The position numbers and the translations under genes were made by a program. From Candidatus Iainarchaeum sp. (GTDB lineage: Archaea > Iainarchaeota > Iainarchaeia > Iainarchaeales > DTGL01), in assembly GCA_017608995.1 (NCBI GenBank), contig JAFCEU010000021.1, positions 1 through 10,288 of the forward strand: a stretch of 10,288 nt of DNA. Direction: 5' to 3'. Numbering within the stretch: the first letter of the stretch is position 1; every line of letters begins with the position of its first letter. Shown here piece after piece: positions 5,346-10,288 of this stretch. The notes below the pieces were generated by a model. The model ran no database searches. It had not been told where the DNA came from and saw nothing but the letters and a program-made list of their open reading frames with translations.

Positions 5346-5353
5346 ATTTAAAT
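5346..5353 (+). promoter_or_regulatory. TATA-like box for the DUF373 gene
   Basis: ATTTAAAT centred at about 5349 predicts a start of transcription near 5376 and a leader of about 26 bases. That leader includes GGTG at 5393-5396, five bases before the ATG at 5402, which supports that start codon. Confidence 0.45.
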
Positions 5354-5354
5354 A

Positions 5355-5382
5355 ATTAACTAAAAATAATTAATTAGTTAAT
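5355..5382. repeat. 9-bp perfect inverted repeat in the SPFH/DUF373 promoter region
   Basis: ATTAACTAA (5355-5363) and its exact reverse complement TTAGTTAAT (5374-5382) are separated by 10 bases. It follows the DUF373 TATA-like box immediately and spans the predicted start of transcription, where a dimeric regulator would repress. Arm centres are 19 bases apart, close to two helical turns. The surrounding DNA is very AT-rich, so chance occurrence is possible. Confidence 0.4.
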
Positions 5383-5401
5383 AAAACTAAACGGTGCGCC
5401 T

Positions 5402-6649
5402 ATGCCTAGGAAGAAAGAAAAAGCACATACAACAATAATCCTTTGCGTAGATAGAGATAACGATTTGGGACGAAAAGCTAAAATCGAGGGCCCAGTAATT
5501 GGGAAAGAGAAGAACTTGGAGGCTGCAAAAAAGCTATTGTTAGCGGACCCTACTGAGAGCGATGCAAACTGCATATTTGCCGCCATTAAGAAGTACGATG
5601 ATTTGAAAAAGCAGTTCGGAAATCTCGAAGTAATAACGCTAACAGGTTATGGAAAAGCGGGTTTTAAATCAGATCAAAAAATAAATGAGCAGCTTGATAT
5701 GCTCGAAAAGAAATATAAAATAGATGGGTTCATACTTGTGACAGATGGCGCTGAGGATGATCAGGTAATTCCAATATTACAATCTCGTGCTAAGATAATA
5801 TCAAAAGAAGTTGTTGTAATAAGACAAGCAAAGCCTGTTGAATCTGTTTATTACACAATAAGAGAAGCGCTGAAAGACCCTTACTTAGCAAGAATTGTTT
5901 TTGGAATTCCAGGGGCTATAGCTCTTTTTTATGCTTTCACACAGTACTTCAACATGCAGGGGCTATTTATTCAAGGAATCTCTTTCATAGTCGGTTTCTA
6001 TCTTGTGATGAAAGGCTTGGGCATAGAGGTGAAACTACACAAGGCTTATGAGAAAAGCATAAGGATTATCTCGCCACAAAGAGCTTCATTCCCATTCTAT
6101 GTCGGTAGTATTTTCATCTTCATATTTGGTCTCTATACTGGTCTCCAAAATGTGTTCTTCACTACTGCAGAGCAAAGCACGATTATTTATATAAGAGCGT
6201 TACAATCCACTTACCTTTTCATGGCCCTATCTGCAATATTTGTATTTATTGCGAGAACTATAGATGTGGTAGAAATGAAGAAAGCGGTGCTAATGCGTAA
6301 GTACTTCCTATATGCTATATCAACACTTACTATATGGATAATACTGGATTCTGCAACGCTCGTGTTTTTGAAAGAGGCAGACCTTAACTTCTTCCTATTC
6401 TCAATGCTCTTTTCTTTTGTGATAATTCTTGTTGCATTTAAAGTGTTTGATGCACTTGATGTTACCAGAAAAGCTACAAAGCTATTGATAGGGCTGCCTG
6501 TTTATAACGCTGGCGGCCAATGGCTCGGCAAAGTGGTTGCAATAGACAAAGCGCGAAACCAAGTGTTGTTCTCGAAAAATAGTGAAAAGCCAGCAAGAGA
6601 AAACAGATTCAAGCTTGCAGATGGTAAGGTAATTGTAAGCACCAGTTAA
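5402..6649 (+). CDS. DUF373 family multi-pass membrane protein
   Basis: A 415-residue protein. The soluble N-terminal domain (about 10-160) has the DUF373 hallmarks: I-L-C-V-D-R-D-N-D-L-G at 13-23, G-P-V-I-G-K-E-x-N-L at 30-39, L-A-D-P-x-x-S-D-A-N at 47-56, L-V-T-D-G-A-E-D-D at 112-120 and I-L-Q-S-R at 125-129. About six membrane helices follow (166-180, 184-203, 230-249, 268-287, 301-320, 329-349). A final soluble stretch (362-415) with G-L-P-V-Y and W-L-G-K-V-V-A-I-D looks like a small beta-barrel of PRC type. The family is archaeal and of unknown function; the Asp-rich motifs suggest a nucleotide or metal site, which is inference. Its start has GGTG at 5-base spacing. Its stop overlaps that of LonB. 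Confidence 0.88.
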   Translation: MPRKKEKAHTTIILCVDRDNDLGRKAKIEGPVIGKEKNLEAAKKLLLADPTESDANCIFAAIKKYDDLKKQFGNLEVITLTGYGKAGFKSDQKINEQLDMLEKKYKIDGFILVTDGAEDDQVIPILQSRAKIISKEVVVIRQAKPVESVYYTIREALKDPYLARIVFGIPGAIALFYAFTQYFNMQGLFIQGISFIVGFYLVMKGLGIEVKLHKAYEKSIRIISPQRASFPFYVGSIFIFIFGLYTGLQNVFFTTAEQSTIIYIRALQSTYLFMALSAIFVFIARTIDVVEMKKAVLMRKYFLYAISTLTIWIILDSATLVFLKEADLNFFLFSMLFSFVIILVAFKVFDALDVTRKATKLLIGLPVYNAGGQWLGKVVAIDKARNQVLFSKNSEKPARENRFKLADGKVIVSTS

Positions 6650-8571
6650 TTTGAAACTATTGCTTTCTTTGCCACAACGCGTTTTGAAAAAGAGGGTAAA
6701 GAAGCGATTATCCGCCTGAGCGAGCTCATAAGTGTTTTCTTCCTGCTTGTTTTTACGAGTGCATGCTCGAGCACTTCGCTAAGTGTTGTAACTGGAATGA
6801 CTTTTATCTTCTTAAGCTCCTTCTTTGGAATCACTATATCATCAACATTTGCTTTTGGAATTATTACTTCTTTAAAGCCTGCCTTTATCGCTGCCTCAAC
6901 TTTTGCCGTGATGCCACCAACTGGCAAAACCTTGCCTCGCACTGAAAGGGAGCCGGTCATAGCTAATGACTGCTTAACAGGGATTCTTTCAAGAGCGGAG
7001 ATAACAGCAGTAGCTACGCTAACGCTTGCTGAATCACCTTCAACGCCTTCATATGTTTGCAAAAACTGAATATGTAAATCATGCCTGCTTATATCTTTTC
7101 CACTTATCTTCTTTATGAGTGCGGAGACATTCTGCACCGCTTCCTTGGCAATCTCCCCAAGCTTTCCTGTTGCAATTATCTTGCCTTCTGAGCGCGAGGC
7201 AGCAGGTGCTATCTCGGCTTCTATTGGAAGTACTAAGCCTGCTGAGCCATCAGGGCTAACCGCTAACCCATTCACCCTGCCAACAGCTGAACCTTCAGTA
7301 AGGTACACTTCATAATCTTTTTTAAACTCAATAAGTTTTGCCATAATTTGCTGTTCAAGGGTCAAGGCTGAGTGTTTTGCTTCAATTACATCTTCTTTTG
7401 TAACAAGCGCTTTGCCTTTGCTTTTTGCGATATCGCCTGCTGCTCTTATCAGGCCGCCCAAGTCACGAAGCTTAAGCGTTAAGCGATTCTTGCGCTGGGC
7501 TCTTTTCCTTGCTTCTAAAATTATTTCTTCAACAGCACCCCTATCAAAGTGTGGAATCTTGCCATCTTTTCTAACTTCCTGAGCCACAAATTGAACAAGC
7601 TTTGCGCGGTTTTCTGGAGTATCGGGCATATCCATATTCATATAGATTTCGTAACCATAGCCCCTTATTCTGGAGCGCAAGGCGGCATGTACCTTTGCTA
7701 AGTCCTCATAGTTGCCTGCTGCAACCAATACAAAATCGCAGGGCACGGGGTCTGTTCTAACCATCGAACCTGAGCTCAGCTCACTTTGCCCTGTTATCGC
7801 ATATTTCTTTTCCTGCATTGCGGTGAGCAATTCCTGCTGCGATTTTGGTGTTAAGGAAGCAATTTCATCTATAAAAAGAACACCTTTATGTACGCGGTGG
7901 ATCATCCCCGGTTCTACACGCAAATGCGCTGGTGTTCCCAATCCGCCTGATTGCAATGGGTCATGCCTCACATCGCCAAGCAAAGCGCCTGCTTTAGCAC
8001 CAGTAGCTTCTATAAATGGCGCAGTCTTTTTACCGGAATTATCCACAAGTAGCTTGGGGGTTTTTACAGATTCTCTGGGTTTTATCTGCGTGCTCAAGGC
8101 GGAAGCAACAAATAGGAAGCCGCCAAGAATTAAGGTAGCCGCATAAATTATATCGCTTATCCATCCGAGCTGCCACATAACAAAGGAAAATATAAACCAG
8201 AGAAGGGGTAGAATCAGGGAAAGCGTTCTAACGCTCTGATCTTCGCGCATCGCTTCCAAACGAGCCTCATTAACAATTTTTTTGCCTTCGCCAGCCGGCA
8301 CAATTCGTATCTTTGGATTGTTCGGGTCCATTGGGTTTGGGTAAACGAGAATATCCTGAAGCTGTTCAACAGGCATTATTTCTGCCATCGCTTGCGCCAG
8401 CATGCTTTTCCCTGTGCCAGGCAGTCCAATAAGCAAAACGTTCCTGCGTTGCACAGCTGCTTTTCTAATGAGTTCAACTGCTCTTTCTTGGCCGATAACT
8501 TGGTCTATGAGTTTATCAGGCACGGGAATCTCTGCAGTACTCTTAAAATTTATTGGAAGAGAAATGCCCAT
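6646..8571 (-). CDS. lonB: Archaeal membrane-anchored ATP-dependent protease LonB
   Basis: A 641-residue AAA+ protease of the archaeal LonB type. Walker A is G-L-P-G-T-G-K-S (49-56) and Walker B V-L-F-I-D-E (231-236). Between them are two membrane helices (about 116-133 and 138-160), the insertion that anchors LonB. A sensor-like G-N-Y (286-288), arginine-rich L-R-S-R-I-R (298-303) and helical lid lead to the protease domain, with Ser514 in E-G-D-S-A-S and Lys557 in G-G-I-T-A-K as the catalytic dyad. LonB is the main membrane protease of archaea, which generally lack FtsH. A basic C-terminal tail (about 605-641) extends past the usual end. No Shine-Dalgarno is seen, but a TATA-like box 25 bases before the ATG suggests a leaderless mRNA. 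It converges on DUF373 with a 4-base overlap. Confidence 0.96.
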   Translation of the reverse strand: MGISLPINFKSTAEIPVPDKLIDQVIGQERAVELIRKAAVQRRNVLLIGLPGTGKSMLAQAMAEIMPVEQLQDILVYPNPMDPNNPKIRIVPAGEGKKIVNEARLEAMREDQSVRTLSLILPLLWFIFSFVMWQLGWISDIIYAATLILGGFLFVASALSTQIKPRESVKTPKLLVDNSGKKTAPFIEATGAKAGALLGDVRHDPLQSGGLGTPAHLRVEPGMIHRVHKGVLFIDEIASLTPKSQQELLTAMQEKKYAITGQSELSSGSMVRTDPVPCDFVLVAAGNYEDLAKVHAALRSRIRGYGYEIYMNMDMPDTPENRAKLVQFVAQEVRKDGKIPHFDRGAVEEIILEARKRAQRKNRLTLKLRDLGGLIRAAGDIAKSKGKALVTKEDVIEAKHSALTLEQQIMAKLIEFKKDYEVYLTEGSAVGRVNGLAVSPDGSAGLVLPIEAEIAPAASRSEGKIIATGKLGEIAKEAVQNVSALIKKISGKDISRHDLHIQFLQTYEGVEGDSASVSVATAVISALERIPVKQSLAMTGSLSVRGKVLPVGGITAKVEAAIKAGFKEVIIPKANVDDIVIPKKELKKIKVIPVTTLSEVLEHALVKTSRKKTLMSSLRRIIASLPSFSKRVVAKKAIVSN

Positions 8572-8591
8572 AAGAAAAAGTTGTGCAAATC

Positions 8592-8599
8592 AATTTAAA
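8592..8599 (-). promoter_or_regulatory. TATA-like box for lonB
   Basis: TTTAAATT on the minus strand, centred about 25 bases before the ATG at 8571, inside the 37-base gap after the helical-repeat gene. It predicts a leaderless transcript, so lonB may be transcribed separately from the gene upstream. Confidence 0.45.
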
Positions 8600-8608
8600 A
8601 AAGAATTT

Positions 8609-9202
8609 CTATCTACGCTTGCGCGGAATAATCTTCAATTTCATTTCATTTAATTCTGCTAGCGATTGGGCTGCTGCTTTCCTAAGCCTTGGATTTTCAT
8701 TTGGGTTCCTCACTATCTGCGAAAGCAACCTTCTTGAGCGTAGCGAGGGCCACGAAGCAAGCGCTTTAGCGCAAGCTATGCGAACAGTTAATGAATCTCT
8801 AGGGTTTGCAAGAACTCTTCTGAGAACAGTGGCATTGTAGTCATATCTTCCCTTGGCAAGCTCAAGTGCCATCTGCGCCCGCACGCCAGCAGGAAGATCA
8901 GCGATAAGCAAAAGCTCTCTATATAAAGGCAGCGCTTTCCTCGGGTAATTTGAGGCATAAATAGCAACGGCTCTTTTTCGATCCATAGATGTATAGCGAG
9001 GGTCTTTCAACATTCTTAAAAGAAACTGCTTCGCAGCTCTGCCGCGCATCGCTTGCAGCACTTCAAAAAATCTGGCCCTGAGCTGGGCATCACGCATAGC
9101 TTTTGTTCTTTTATCCAAAGCTTCCAAACTCGCAAGATTTCTCCTCTGCCTTGTTAGGGGATTGCGCTCGGCAAGTTTTCTCAGAACTTTTGGCTTTCTC
9201 AT
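8609..9202 (-). CDS. Basic helical-repeat (HEAT-like) protein of unknown function
   Basis: A 197-residue, strongly basic protein (many Arg and Lys, ending K-I-I-P-R-K-R-R). It appears wholly alpha-helical. From about residue 45 paired amphipathic helices recur at 30-37 residue intervals, each with a run such as A-A-K-Q-F-L-L-R-M-L or V-R-I-A-C-A-K-A-L-A-S and Pro/Asn at turns (N-P-R-D-S, N-P-N-E-N-P). This looks like HEAT or Armadillo-type repeats, usually protein or nucleic-acid scaffolds. No catalytic motif, signal peptide or membrane segment is seen. I prefer the ATG at 9202 (AAGTGA five bases upstream) over GTG 9211. It lies 37 bases before lonB on the same strand. The charge suggests RNA, DNA or ribosome contact, which is inference. 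Confidence 0.65.
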   Translation of the reverse strand: MRKPKVLRKLAERNPLTRQRRNLASLEALDKRTKAMRDAQLRARFFEVLQAMRGRAAKQFLLRMLKDPRYTSMDRKRAVAIYASNYPRKALPLYRELLLIADLPAGVRAQMALELAKGRYDYNATVLRRVLANPRDSLTVRIACAKALASWPSLRSRRLLSQIVRNPNENPRLRKAAAQSLAELNEMKLKIIPRKRR

Positions 9203-9231
9203 AAAATTCACTTCGCATTTTTATATCGGTT

Positions 9232-9241
9232 TAAATATTTA
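9232..9241. promoter_or_regulatory. Palindromic AT element between divergent genes, possible two-way TATA box
   Basis: TAAATATTTA is a perfect 10-bp palindrome in the 80-base gap between the helical-repeat gene and tRNase Z. Leftward it would start transcription near 9210, just before ATG 9202. Rightward it would start near 9262, before ATG 9283. For tRNase Z a second box, TTTAATAAAA at 9252-9261, is 27 bases from the ATG and would give a leaderless mRNA, so the rightward use is uncertain. Confidence 0.35.
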
Positions 9242-9282
9242 GGCTGCTGCGTTTAATAAAACTTTTGTTTTAATAAGGATTT

Positions 9283-10224
9283 ATGGAATTGAAGCTTTTT
9301 TTCCTTGGATCGAGCTGCTCGGCGCCAACAAAGGGAAGGAATCTCACAAGCATTGCGCTGCAGTTTAAAGGCAAGGTGTTTCTCTTTGACTGTGCTGAAG
9401 GCACGCAGCAACAGATGATGAAAGCGGATGTAAGCTACATGAAAATAGACAGTATATTCTTCAGCCATTTCCATGCGGATCATTTCTTGGGTCTGCCTGG
9501 GTTGCTGGCAACGATGAATATGTATGAGCGCGATACCAAGCTGAAAATATTCGGACCGAAGTATATCGAGCAGAAAGTTGAACTTGCTTTGAAGCTTGCT
9601 GGCTTGAAGCCTGATTTTGATATTGAATGCATAGAGCTGAGAAAAGGCGTGGTGTTCAGAGAAAAGGACTTTCACATTGAAGCGTTCCCAGTTGAACATG
9701 GTGTAAGATGCTTCGGGTTTGTTTTTAAAGAGGAGGATAAGCTAGGGAAATTTATGCGCGAAAAAGCTATTGCTTTAGGCGTGCCGATTGGGCCACTATT
9801 TGCGAAGCTCCAGGAAGGCAAGGAGGTGCGAGTTGGAAGTAAAATAGTAAAGCCAGAACAAGTGATGGATTACAACAAAGGCAGGCGTGGCAGAAAGGTA
9901 AGCATTGTGCTTGATACTCGTGCTAGCGATTCTTATATTAAGTACATAGCGGAAAGCGATATATTGGTGCATGAGGCAGTATTTGCAAGTGATTTGATGG
10001 ATAGAGCTATCGAGACTTTTCATAGCACAGCAAAAGAAGCTGCGGAAATAGCAAAGAAGGCGAAATGTAAAAGGCTTTATTTAACACATTTTTCAACGCG
10101 CTATAAAAGCGTTAAGCAATTACTTGAAGAAGCGAAAGAAGTTTTTAAGGAAACTTATATAGGCAGGGATTTGCTTGTGTTGAACCTGCCTTTAAACCCT
10201 GAGGAAAGGATTGTTAAAAAATGA
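9283..10224 (+). CDS. rnz: Ribonuclease Z (tRNase Z), tRNA 3' maturation
   Basis: A 313-residue metallo-beta-lactamase-fold enzyme that cuts the 3' trailer from tRNA precursors. The motifs are complete. F-D-C-A-E-G-T-Q-Q-Q spans 35-44. The zinc site S-H-F-H-A-D-H has His62, His64, Asp66 and His67. It is followed by G-L-P-G, V-E-H-G with His139, L-D-T-R with bridging Asp211, F-H-S-T-A with His247 and L-T-H-F with His269. Residues 150-200 with repeated Gly/Lys/Pro fit the flexible arm that grips tRNA in RNase Z proteins. Length suits the short (tRNase Z-S) form. The stop TGA overlaps the ATG of the next gene in ATGA, so the two are co-translated. AAGGAT lies only two bases before the ATG, a poor ribosome-site spacing. 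Confidence 0.95.
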   Translation: MELKLFFLGSSCSAPTKGRNLTSIALQFKGKVFLFDCAEGTQQQMMKADVSYMKIDSIFFSHFHADHFLGLPGLLATMNMYERDTKLKIFGPKYIEQKVELALKLAGLKPDFDIECIELRKGVVFREKDFHIEAFPVEHGVRCFGFVFKEEDKLGKFMREKAIALGVPIGPLFAKLQEGKEVRVGSKIVKPEQVMDYNKGRRGRKVSIVLDTRASDSYIKYIAESDILVHEAVFASDLMDRAIETFHSTAKEAAEIAKKAKCKRLYLTHFSTRYKSVKQLLEEAKEVFKETYIGRDLLVLNLPLNPEERIVKK

Positions 10225-10288
10225 TCACTATGCTAGCTGTTGTGCTTGCCGGCGGCAAAGGGCTCAGAATGCTTCCGCTAACAAAGGA
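10221..10288 (+). CDS. Sugar-phosphate nucleotidyltransferase (N-terminal fragment)
   Basis: Only 22 codons are in the window. The protein begins M-I-T-M-L-A-V-V-L-A-G-G-K-G-L-R-M-L-P-L-T-K. The pattern V-x-L-A-G-G-x-G-x-R-x-x-P-L-T is the nucleotide-binding signature of the NDP-sugar pyrophosphorylase family (RfbA, GalU, GlmU and mannose-1-phosphate guanylyltransferase types), which join a sugar phosphate to an NTP for glycan or lipid synthesis. The sugar cannot be told from this fragment. The ATG overlaps the rnz stop (ATGA), with an AGGA-containing stretch about 10 bases upstream; a second in-frame ATG lies at 10230. The functional link to tRNase Z is probably only shared transcription. 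Confidence 0.85.
   Translation, partial: MITMLAVVLAGGKGLRMLPLTK

Noticed and set aside
7712..8146. 144-codon plus-strand open frame inside lonB
   Set aside because: Antisense to the AAA+ domain of LonB; composition rich in Ser, Pro and Cys is typical of a mirror frame of a conserved gene.
9253..9699. 148-codon open frame on the minus strand opposite tRNase Z
   Set aside because: It lies antisense to a gene with complete catalytic motifs, has no recognisable motif, and has no promoter or ribosome site that I can see.

Overview
The window is a gene-dense stretch of an archaeal chromosome. The evidence is the gene set: the PCNA sliding clamp, RNA polymerase subunit Rpo11 (RpoL), the exosome subunit Csl4, a membrane-anchored LonB protease, a Ser/His-type signal peptidase, tRNase Z, and the archaeal families DUF99 and DUF373. 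Promoters also look archaeal: TATA-like boxes lie about 25-30 bases before start codons, several transcripts look leaderless, and ribosome sites are of the AGGTG/GGTGAT type. GTG and TTG starts are frequent. The phylum cannot be fixed from sequence alone; compact genes and a very small OB-fold protein beside PCNA would suit a DPANN-type lineage, but this is only a guess.

Layout from left to right. Positions 1-1330 (minus strand) carry signal peptidase I, then a small OB-fold protein, then the start of PCNA, which runs off the left edge. Positions 1336-1773 (minus) hold a DUF4258/DUF2283 pair resembling a toxin-antitoxin module; the DUF4258 gene has a clear one-base frameshift that removes its C-terminus. 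Positions 1813-3260 (minus) are an RNA-centred operon, csl4 - rpoL - DUF99, with rpoL and DUF99 overlapping by 4 bases. Positions 3371-4309 (plus) encode a SpoIIM/DUF95 membrane protein. Positions 4321-5286 (minus) encode an SPFH/stomatin-like protein, divergent from a DUF373 membrane protein at 5402-6649 (plus). DUF373 converges on LonB (6646-8571, minus) so tightly that the two stop codons share a TTAA. Upstream of LonB is a basic helical-repeat protein (minus). Positions 9283-10224 (plus) encode tRNase Z, whose stop overlaps the start of a sugar-nucleotidyltransferase gene that runs off the right edge.

Together the genes cover replication (PCNA, OB protein), transcription and RNA decay or maturation (Rpo11, Csl4, tRNase Z), and membrane protein biogenesis and quality control (signal peptidase, SPFH, LonB, possibly SpoIIM and DUF373). 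There is no mobile element, CRISPR array, rRNA or tRNA that I can see, and no gap between genes much longer than 110 bases. Most of the window is core archaeal genome. The best candidates for a second look are the frameshifted toxin-like gene, the cysteine-bearing insert in the signal peptidase, and the SPFH/DUF373/LonB membrane neighbourhood.
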